This document shows positions 10,723 through 22,700 of a stretch of DNA of 64,000 nucleotides, piece after piece (within the stretch, counting starts at the first letter, position 1; each line of letters opens with the position of its first letter). The DNA is from Apostichopus japonicus (taxonomy: Eukaryota > Echinodermata > Holothuroidea > Aspidochirotida > Stichopodidae), in NCBI RefSeq assembly GCF_037975245.1, contig NC_092562.1, positions 2,701,001 through 2,765,000 on the forward strand, given 5' to 3'. Below the pieces are notes generated by a model. It made no database searches. It had not been told where the DNA came from and saw only the letters and a program-made list of their open reading frames with translations. The position numbers and the translations under genes were made by a program.

Positions 10723-13700
10723 GTGAACGTGCGATTTGAATATTTTCATAAATACCCCTGACTTCGATATCCCCATACCCCTAAATTTCAGTCTCAAAGA
10801 TTCTGAGAGATTAAAGCTCATCAAAGCTCAAGCAACCAGTTGTGAACCACTGCGCCCTGTCTGCCCGATCTATGTAGCTTGTCATTAAAATAAAGTTGCT
10901 ATATTGGAGATAAACTTGTCAACTCAGAGAGGCACATTCCACTAGTTTCCAATGAAATTGTTTGTACTCGTGGATAACTTCAAATGTCACCAAAATTAGG
11001 TAACAGAATTAGAAGCAATAATATTTACCTCCCTCCCCTCACACCCCCTCCCTCCCACCCCCCCTCACCCACCCACCCACAACTACCTGAAGCTGATCAA
11101 CACAGATAGCAGCCAGAACCAGTTGAAAAGGAGGTGCTATGTGTGGAGTACTTGAATTACACATGACATTTATTGTACTGATCGACATGAATTAACAATT
11201 GATTGATTGTCGTCAGTTTGGCACAAATTTTCACGTCAGCCCACAGACATATAACCGTATTCCTGAAACTCTTCCATTCTGCAGCGACTGAAGATCCTCA
11301 CTCCCCGGCAGACAGATCTCAATCTCGATCAATTGGTGGACAAGTTCCGAGAGAGGAAGAAGCAACACTTGGACGTGGAATTCCGCACAAGATACGAGCA
11401 GCAAGAGAAACAGAGGCACTTCCAGCAGCAGGAGAGGATGAAGGAGCTGGAGAAAGCCGCCCAGGCTCGACAGAGACAGACCGAGCTGGTCGCTAGGATA
11501 AAGTAAGAGTGCTATGTCAATGACTTTGTGAGCTGTACAAGATATCAGCCTTCTCACATCAAGACACTCGGAGACTGATAGTACACGAACAGTTGCCGAG
11601 TGTCTGATGATAGAAAGGGATATTCATACTGTCAGTACAAGTGCTTTTGAAAAAGTTGAAGCACAGCACAAAAGTACAGTATATGAATTACAACTGTCCA
11701 AACTGTGTGAATGAAAGAAACATTAAAATTTATATCATGAATATTTGTGGGACACAAAACTTGATTGAATTTATAATCGCTACTGATACAGAACAGTTAA
11801 TTTGGTTGAAACTTGAAAATGGTATCTTTCAATTGGTTTGATTTAGTGTTAAATATTAAGCTACAGTTAGGTCCAAGTATTTCAATGGAGAAACATTATG
11901 ACCGAAAGGCAAAACACATCTTTAAAAAGAACTGATTGCTTGTCATTAATAAATAGTTCACAGAAGTCAAAAGTATTCAATCTATCCATTTGTGCTTATG
12001 ATCATACAGTCGATAGTCAGTCATGTATGGTAATTATTATCTTACTGTCTTTCAAAATACACACATTCGTCTAACTTTGTGTAATTGCTCTTCAGCGCTG
12101 CGACCATAGAAGTACCGAGAACTCCACCAAACAGAACGTTAAAGGCTCTCACAATTAAGAGAGAGCTGATGAAAAATAAGGAAGCTGAGAAGACCATGAA
12201 CGCCATCTCAGATTTTGAATTTCAGTTGAGCAAAACCTTACCTGCTGGTGTGGAAAGTCCAAACGATAAGTGAGTATACTTTACCTGATGTTGTTAGCCC
12301 TCTTTATTTTATCAAGCTTTTACACAGACAACAGTATGTCATGATTAGTTTTCCATTTTTTTATTTTACCATTTAGAATAATACTATTGACATATGAACT
12401 AAAAGTCTGAATGAGTGTTTAATATGAAAAATAAAGCTGCTTGAAAAATGTGAAAAAAGAAGTAAACCTAAACTACACAAACAAATGATGATGTTTTTAT
12501 AGAGAAGAGTTTTGCATCCAAGGAAGTAAGTAACACACTATCAGGGTGGGCAATCGTCCAACCAGTAAATTATTTTGCTAATGCAGCTAATTGACCTTGC
12601 CCATTGCCCACCCAGTAAATTATCATATTTATATGTTATCATTAACATTTTTTTATTAGTTTTATTTTTCATTTTCATATTTTTCAGTAAAGATAGCTTC
12701 TAAGCTGTGTTTTTTTTTAACAATGTTGAAACCAGTATTATATAATTATATGGAAAATCAGAAAATCCAATGTTGACCATTCCAGTAAATTGGACATTAG
12801 CTAGTGGGTGCAGGCAGTAATTTGTTCAGCAACCTGTTGCAACAAAATGCTATACAAAAAAGCCAAATTGCTATACAAAGATGTGTACATAGCAGCTTTT
12901 GTACAGAGGAATCATCATAAATAAAAGAGACAAAATTCATAGACTTCCAACTTGCTACACAAGAACATTTAACACTAAATCATTCCCCTGTGGGTAGGCG
13001 CATAAACATTAAAGCTACCCACCCAGAAATAACATTAATTTGTATTTACTTCATTGTTTGCGTCAGATAAATATGGAGTCATTGGTTCTCTGAAAACATA
13101 TTTTAATTCTGTCGTGATTTCTATTTTTCTACTTTTACCAGAGCCGCTGATGACGAGGTTGCATCTTACTTACAAAGACCCGAAATGTCCGAGAAAGAAC
13201 AAGCTAATCTCATCAAGGTATATTCTTCATCACTTTATATCAGGTCCAAGAAAAGATGCAGGGCACTTGGGAGCATGTCCAGAACTATAACTGTAGCCTG
13301 ATTAATTTAGTTTTTGGTTTCATTTATTTTGTTTCTCACACCATGCATTTAATATTTACAATAAGCAGAGGATAAGAAGAGAGTCATGAAAGAGACATGA
13401 TGTGAAGGAAGTAGCACAAAGAAAACCCTCACAGGCTTGACTGAGTGCCCTACTCCCTATGAGTGAAGTATTTAGAAAGAAATATTACAGTATATAATAG
13501 CAATATAAACAAACACACACAAATAGAACAGTACCCTATTCCCCTGTATACTCTGTTTTATAATTAAGGGAACAATGGTAGAAACTGACTGGATAATTAC
13601 ATACAGATTATTCAAATGTGATAAGGGTTTTTGATAGAACATGGTGAGCTGTATATAAGGCTCAATGTAAGTACTACATGAATATTAATCTTCATTACTC

Positions 13701-16700
13701 TATACATGATGGTACATTTTAAAGAGCCTTTCAATGTCATCGTTACAGCCGGCGTCGAACGATGAATACATCAATAAGATCAGGAAGAGGTTGCAGGAAG
13801 ACGCAGGAGCCAGGAAAGAGAGAGAAAAGAGAAGAAGGAAGGTCCTGGTAGACCAGCTCAAAGCCCACGAAGAACAAGAGGTAGATTAGTATGATTAGGA
13901 AGGTCCTGGTAGACCAGCTCAAAGCCCACGAAGAACAATAGGTAGATTAGTATGATTAGGAAGGTCCTGGTAGACCAGCTCAAAGCCCACGAAGAACAAG
14001 AGGTAGATTAGTATGATTAGGAAGGTCCTGGTAGACCAGCTCAAAGCCCACGAAGAACAATAGGTAGATTAGTATGATTAGGAAGGTCCTGGTAGACCAG
14101 CTCAAAGCCCACGAAGAACAAGAGGTAAATTAGTATGATTAGGAAGGTCCTGGTAGACCAGCTCAAAGCCCACGAAGAACAAGAGGTAGATTAGTATGAT
14201 TAGGAAGGTCCTGGTAGACCAGCTCAAAGCCCACGTAGAACAAGAGGTAAATTAGTATGATTAGGAAGGTCCTGGTAGACCAGCTCAAAGCCCACGAAGA
14301 ACAAGAGGTAGATTAGTATGATTAGGAAGGTCCTGGTAGACCAGCTCAAAGCCCACGAAGAACAATAGGTAGATTAGTATGATTAGGAAGGTCCTGGTAG
14401 ACCAGCTGAAAGCCCACGTAGAACAAGAGGTAGATTAGTATGATTAGGAAGGTCCTGGTAGACCAGCTGAAAGCCCACGAAGAACAAGAGGTAGATTAGT
14501 ATGATTAGGAAGGTCCTGGTAGACCAGCTCAAAGCCCACGAAGAACAAGAGGTAGATTAGTATGATTAGGAAGGTCCTGGTAGACCAGCTCAAAGCCCAC
14601 GAAGAACAAGAGGTAGATTAGTATGATTAGGAAGGTCCTGGTAGACCAGCTCAAAGCCCACGTAGAACAAGAGGTAAATTAGTATGATTAGGAAGGTCCT
14701 GGTAGACCAGCTCAAAGCCCACGAAGAACAAGAGGTAGATTAGTATGATTAGGAAGGTCCTGGTAGACCAGCTCAAAGCCCACGAAGAACAATAGGTAGA
14801 TTAGTATGATTAGGAAGGTCCTGGTAGACCAGCTGAAAGCCCACGTAGAACAAGAGGTAGATTAGTATGATTAGGAAGGTCCTGGTAGACCAGCTGAAAG
14901 CCCACGAAGAACAAGAGGTAGATTAGTATGATTAGGAAGGTCCTGGTAGACCAGCTCAAAGCCCACGAAGAACAAGAGGTAGATTAGTATGATTAGGAAG
15001 GTCCTGGTAGACCAGCTCAAAGCCCACGAAGAACAAGAGGTAGATTAGTATGATTAGGAAGGTCCTGGTAGACCAGCTGAAAGCCCACGAAGAACAAGAG
15101 GTAGATTAGTATGATTAGGAAGGTCCTGGTAGACCAGCTGAAAGCCCACGAAGAACAAGAGGTAGATTAGTATGATTAGGAAGGTCCTGGTAGACCAGCT
15201 CAAAGCCCACGAAGAACAAGAGGTAGATTAGTATGATTAGGAAGGTCCTGGTAGACCAGCTGAAAGCCCACGAAGAACAAGAGGTAGATTAGTATGATTA
15301 GGAAGGTCCTGGTAGACCAGCTGAAAGCCCACGAAGAACAAGAGGTAGATTAGTATGATTAGAGTGAGGGACACTTACAAACACACATTCATGGTTTCCT
15401 GAACATCTTTTCTTATTGACATATATTTAGTTCTCATCTGATCAGAGTTCTAGCTGAAAATAACAGCATATGCAATGGTTCATTGCAAACTTTTCTCTCT
15501 TGGAAACATACCTGAAACATACCTTGGAAACATACCTGAAAATACCAGCTATGCTCTAGTTTGATATCAAACAATTCTATAATTGGCAGGTGTTTTGGTA
15601 AAAAAAAAAAATTAATAAAAAAAATTAATAAAAAAAGTATTAAATAGCTGTTGAGCATATTAAGTTGTATGAATCACATTACAGGATACAAGACGAGAGG
15701 AATTATTGGTCAACTGTCTGATGAGACAATCGCAACAGGAGAGAAGAATCGCCACCCAGCTGATGCAGCTACGGAACGAAAAAGCAGTCATCAGAGAGAA
15801 CCGCATCTTCAGGGAGAAGCAGTTTGAGGAGAGAAGACAGAAGGATTTCCAAGAAGCTCTGGATAGGGAAGCAGTAAGTCTACTCCTCCTACCCGTTGTT
15901 TCTCACTCCAGTCATGCTGGAATAAAGCCCATCATTCAAGAGGCCGATCCTACCAATCCGCAAGATTCCTACATACCCATAACAAAATGATTACCCTGGG
16001 ATTGGAAACCATATCTCAGGCATGAGCTTTTACTGCGAATTCGCGGAATATCCGTGATTTTTTTGTACCTCGGGGACAAAAAAATATTTTCCTAACACAC
16101 TGTAGCATACGCAAACTGGAGCCTATACCGCAACTTTTGCAAAGTTCCGTGATTTTTTTTTATCCCAGGCACATCCCTGATATCTAGATTTAGACTTTAA
16201 TATTGAGATTGTTTTTTTTTTTTTATTCTCTCTTACCTGTAAGTGTCATATATGTCTGCTACCGGGAGTACCCCCGTAATTTCTAAAAAGGAAACGGATT
16301 ATGCAGGATTAATAGAGAGAGACTCACCTTATACATTTTCAAAAAACTTATAAATGTAACATTTTCAGGAACTGGCTAACCTCGCAAAGATTGAGTATGC
16401 CGAACAAGTCAAGCGAGACAAGGAACTTCACGACAAGATCGCGGAGGAAAGAGCTGAAGCGAAGTACCGGAAACACTTCAACCACTGTGAGGAGATTCTC
16501 CTCGATCTCGTCGACTTTTCTTGTAAAGTCGGAAAGTACAGAGAGTTAACGAACAAGTAGGACATTTCCCCTTCTTTTTTGTAAACTTTTCACTGGTAAC
16601 TTAGGGCTTACCATCAGTTTTTTTGGGGGGTATTAAATCATTATCTTGTATCTATTTAATAGCTCCCATAGTAATTTCTGTTTTCATTTTCAAAACTGGA

Positions 16701-19700
16701 GATGGTTTTTGTTTTGTTATTATTTATATTTTTATACTGGATGTTTCATATGTGGGTTCATTCAGTGATTCCTGAAATTTCATTCTAAAGAGACCGTAAT
16801 GTTTTCAACACTTGAAATGCATTTTTTAAATTTCTTTCTATTTATCTTTTTATTTTTGTAATATTTAATTAGTATTATTCCCAATTTTGTGGAGTTAAGA
16901 AGGCTTGGCAAGGAAATAGATGTTTGCACCAAAGTTTTGTAAAATTTACAGTCACTTATTTCTTCGATTTTGATCAATTTTTCCATAATATCCAATACCA
17001 AAACCCATATGGCATTCATTGGCTGGACTATTTATCAACTTCCGTGGTTTGAAGAATTTAAGAGTTTTAAAAACAGTTCTGATTTGCTTTTCAGTTGCAT
17101 GTGATTATTCCATTAGCCAATGAGGAAAAGGTGTCTGGTTGACATTGTATTTAGAATCATATTGAATAATGCGTTAGTCAAAAGATATGTTCAAATGATG
17201 AACCGTGGTCCAGAACCTGAAGCCAAACCCAAGATTTTACTGAAAGTGAGACTCCTTTCAAGTCCCTCAGATGATATAGTTTGCGCTTGCTGTCTTTGGT
17301 ACACATAATGGCTATTGTTATCTTTCTTTTTCTTATAGACTCCTACCACCAAAGCTTATGAGGGAATGGACATTACTGTTTACCTCAGGAAAACCTCTCT
17401 ATGAAGAAAAGGTACTTTTGCCAATTTTGTTTGCTTTATACTGCTTCAAGTAGCATAGTTTTCGTATGGAACGCAAAGTCTTTGAGTCAAAATGTCACAT
17501 TCAGTTTCATTTTCAATTTGAATATTGGAAAATGACCATATTTCTTGTCAACAACGGAACAACAGCCAGATCTATTTCAATGCTCTTTCGCCAACGATGA
17601 ATTGAATGGTAACTTTGTGATCTTCTGCCTAAAATGTTACACTCTTGGTAAAAAAAAATGAGAGAAGAGGCTTGAATATGCAACAAATTTTTTCACAATT
17701 TCCTCTATCGTACATAGTAGAAGGTCTTATATAAGTTATGAAAAAATTAAAATCAGCATTAATTTCTTGCTTGTTCTTATTGAACTAATGCTTTTCATTT
17801 GGATTCCTTGGTTGTCATTAAAGTTATGGCATTTTTCCGTCTCTTCTTGCAAGTTTGAAAAGACCACACGTAAATGTACAAATGATACGCAAAGATAATT
17901 TCAATAAAGATGGCATCAAAAAGAAAAAAGGAAAAAAAAGAGTTGAATGGTATTATACAGTATGAAATAATATTAATAGTTGTCATATGGCGATGTGGGT
18001 AAGGGAAGTGTGGTACAGGGAGGTGTAGGTAGTAAGTACCTGGCATTCTGATACATTAAAACCATCAGTTTCCAGGAAACATCCAGGGAAGTCTTTGTGA
18101 GGAGGGAGGGAATACAAAGTGAAATGAAAATGTCGGGAAATTTTTAAAATGATAACTTACACATGAGTGTGGTGTCTATAATCTCTAATACTGTTTTGTG
18201 AAGTTTTACCTTATAATTTCATCCTGTCAGGAGCAAGCTCAAGAACTGTCAAAAGAGGTACCTACGATGGAGATTCCAGAGCCTTCTGATAATGTGGTGG
18301 AGGAGGAGAAGAAGAAGGTTTTAGACGAGGGAGACTTTATGGAGTACAAGGTAAACTAATAAAGTGATATGTTAAAATAAAATATGGGTGGAGGATGGCT
18401 ACTTTATGGAGTAGAAGGTAAACTAATAAAGTGATATATTAAAATAAAATATGGGTGAAGGAAGGCGACTTTATGGAGTACAAGGTAAACTAATAAAGTG
18501 ATATATTAAAATAAAATATGGGTGGAGGATTGCGACTTTATGGAGTAGAAGGTAAACTAATAAAGTGATATATTAAAATAAAATATGGGTGAAGGAAGGC
18601 GACTTTATGGAGTACAAGGTAAACTAATAAAGTGATATATTAAAATAAAATATGGGTGGAGGATTGCGACTTTATGGAGTAGAAGGTAAACTAATAAAGG
18701 GATATGAAATATGGGTGAAGGAAGGCGATTTTATGGAGTACAAGGTCAACTAATGAAGTGATATATTAAAATAAAATATGGGTGAAGGAAGGCGACTTTA
18801 TGGAGTACAAGGTAAACTAATAAAGTGATATATTAAAATAAAATATGGGTGAAGGAAGGCGACTTTATGGAGTACAAGGTAAACTAATAAATTGATATAT
18901 TAAAATAAAATATGGGTGAAGGAAGGCGACTTTATGGAGTACAAGGTAAACTAATAAAGTGATATATTAAAATAAAATATGGGTGGAGGATTGCGACTTT
19001 ATGGAGTAGAAGGTAAACTAATAAAGGGATATGAAATATGGGTGAAGGAAGGCGATTTTATGGAGTACAAGGTAAACTAATAAAGTGATATATTAAAATA
19101 AAATATGGGTGAAGGAAGGCGACTTTATGGAGTACAAGGTAAACTAATAAAGTGATATATTAAAATAAAATATGGGTGAAGGAAGGCGACTTTATGGAGT
19201 ACAAGGTAAACTAATAAAGTGATATATTAAAATAAAATATGGGTGGAGGATGGCGACTTTATGGAGTAGAAGGTAAACTAATAAAGGGATATGAAATATG
19301 GGTGAAGGAAGGCGATTTTATGGAGTACAAGGTAAACTAATAAAGTGATATATTAAAATAAAATATGGGTGAAGGAAGGCGACTTTATGGAGTAGAAGGT
19401 AAATTAATAAAGTGATATATAAAATAAAATATGGGTGAAGGAAGGCGACTTTATGGAGTAGAAGGTAAACTAATAAAGGGATATGAAATATGGGTGAAGG
19501 AAGGCGATTTTATGGAGTACAGGATAAACTAATAAAGTGATATATTAAAATAAAATATGGGTGGAGGATGGTATTTTATGGAGTACAGGATAAACTAATA
19601 AAGCGATATAAAATATGGGTGAAGGAAGGCGACTTTATGGAGTACAGGATAAACTAATAAAGTGATATATTAAAATAAAATATGGGTGGAGGATGGTATT

Positions 19701-22700
19701 TTATGGAGTACAGGATAAACTAATAAAGCGATATAAAATATGGGTGAAGGAAGGCGACTTTATGGAGTACAGGATAAACTAATAAAGTGATATATTAAAA
19801 TAAAATATGGGTGGAGGATGGTATTTTATGGAGTACAGGATAAACTAATAAAGCGATATAAAATATGGGTGAAGGAAGGCGACTTTATGGAGTACAGGGT
19901 AAACTAATAAAGCGATATAAAATATATGTGAAGGAAGGAAACTTTATGGAGTACAGGATAAACTAATAAAGCGATATAAAATATGGGTGAAGGAAGGCGA
20001 CTTTATGGAGTACAGGGTAAACTAACAAAGCGATATAAAATATATGTGAAGGAAGGAAACTTTACGGAGTACAGGGTAAACTAACAAAGCGATATAAAAT
20101 ATATGTGAAGGAAGGAAACTTTACGGAGTACAGGGTAAACTAACAAAGCGATATAAAATATATGTGAAAAAGGAAACTTTACGGAGTACAGGGTAACTAA
20201 TAAAGCGATATAAAATATATGTGAAGGAAGGAAACTTTACGGAGTACAGGGTAACTAATAAAGCGATATAAAATATATGTGAAGGAAGGAAACTTTACGG
20301 AGTACAGGGTAACTAATAAAGCGATATAAAATATATGTGAAGGAAGGAAACTTTACGGAGTACAGGGTAACTAATAAAGCAATATAATGCAATAACTGTT
20401 TGGTTCTGGTGTGCCTGTGATAGTAGAAGCATATATACAGTAGATGTCTGTGTACTTAGTTTCAAGATTCAAAAAGAGTCAACACAAAATAGTCATAGCT
20501 AAGTTACTAGATCTCTCTGTATCTAAGCAGACGATGTCCATCAAATTCATTGTAATGTTACTTTATTTAGGGTCGTCTTTGCCCTAGTCGGCTTAAAGAT
20601 ATAGTTCATTGAATCAAAACAAATATACAGGGTACTATACATAACCAGAAAAAACCCACTAGAGAAGTAAAATTTACAGAAAAACCTTCAAATGATCCAT
20701 ATGGGTCATTGCTTGTTTGTACCATGAAGAGTCCACCCAAGGTTATGACTTTTTTTCTTATCCTATCTAATGACCTCTTTTACCATTTCTTTTCTTCAGA
20801 GCATGGTCGGTGAGTGGGAGCCACCAGGTGACTGTGGAATTAAAGGACCACCAAAGGATAATGCCGTATTAGGACATGTTTTAGCCAATATATTCAGCAT
20901 CGTTGCTCCCCCTACAGTAAGTAGAAGCATAATTTCACATCTTTTCACTTTTGTTCTGTTCAATGTATGGTAAGAAATTTTATCTTCTATCGAGATGTGA
21001 ACCTAACAATAAGTGTCATAATAAGCTTGCTATAAACCTGTGTATCGCATTGTATAATATCAACCAAGCTTTATATACAGAGCTATTATCATACTGTAAC
21101 AACAAATTTAAGAAAATTTTTTATCACCATTTATATTAACTTCTTAAAGCAAAAACTGTGGGCTCATATGCAGGATTTCATTTCCAAAGAGTTACCCTTT
21201 AGTGTGGTAAATTGTGATACATAGTTTGCCACTTCTACCCATATTCTGTCATGTACACACACACACAAAGATAATGAACAAAAACTAGTCAAATTATTAT
21301 TATAAATTTGGACAGAGATTCAAAAATATCATAAAACTGAAATGCAGGAAGTATTTCTGTAAAAATGAATTACTTGATTTGGAATAGCCGTAATTTGCTG
21401 TATTCTGATTATTTTCCACATTTTAATTTTGCAGCCACCTCTTGCTCCTCCTGACATGCCTCCGTTTCCAGTCAAAGCTTGCTTTCTTGGCAAAGCATTC
21501 TCTGGCAAATCAACGGCTGCTCAACAAATGGCAAAGGGTAAGTATTTCTTATTTAAATTATTACATTTAGTTTAAATTTTTCTCTTGCAATTTAGACTTA
21601 AACAAGATTGTACCCTATTTGCCCAGATCCTAGTATAAAACATTACACTGATGCCTCAGATGGTGCCTCCCCCCCCCCCCTCTCCCTCTTCTTCTTTATT
21701 TTCTTGTCATTATATTAAATTGATTAATTTTTGTTTAGGTCATGGTTTAGCTGTGCTGAATGTGGATGAGTTAGTCCAAGAAGCTGTGGATGCTTACAAA
21801 GCTGGGGAGGCTCTGGAGGTTACCCTTGTGCCTGAGGTATGTACAGTTCTAGTTTCCATTCCAGACCTCATGCTTGAGGTATGTTAGTTCTTTCTCATTC
21901 CATACCTCAAGTTTGAGGTATGTTATTTATAGTTCTCAATCCATACCTCATGTCTGAGGTATGTTAGTTCTTTCTTATTCCATACCTGATGTTTGAGGTA
22001 TGTTATTTATATTTCTCAATCCATATCTCAGGCATGAGGTATGCTAGTTGTATTTCTCAATGCATACCTCATGCCTGAGTTGTTTTTTTTACTTTTTTTT
22101 TTTTTCATTTCTGTGCTGTGATCTCCAGGTAGAACCCCCCATGCCTGCATGAGATGTGTTCCTACATTACTCACTTTATGTTAATGTTTTCCACAAAGTA
22201 CTCTTGTTTCTTTAGGGCATAGTTTCTTAATCACTAGAATCATGCATGACTTGTATCCAAAGAGGAAGGCCCTGATTTGAGTGTTGGATAAAACTACCCT
22301 ACAATCTCCTACAAAACAGTTGTTCAAAGCTATCACAACCGACATCAACATTCTTGATTTCTTTCTCAGGCTGAGGTTGCTGCAGGGGATGCAGACAATA
22401 TAGCCACCCCTAAGCCAGGGGAAGCATCTACTCAACCAAGCTCAGCAGATGAGCAGAAAGAAGGTTTGTGGAAGTCCTTCATCTAATTTGTAAAACCGTT
22501 TATTGTACAGTGATGTTATTAACAACTAAATGAACTCTTGTAGTGAGTATGTGAAACAAAAAATTCTGATGAAATGCCCCAATAAAGGATATCTGCATTT
22601 CTGTCTTTGGGGCCGGTTGATCATCTACAGTTTTACTCTGCTATAAAAGGAAGAAAGAGTTTCTTTAAAGCTGTTGTTTAAAATATAACATAATGCTAGG

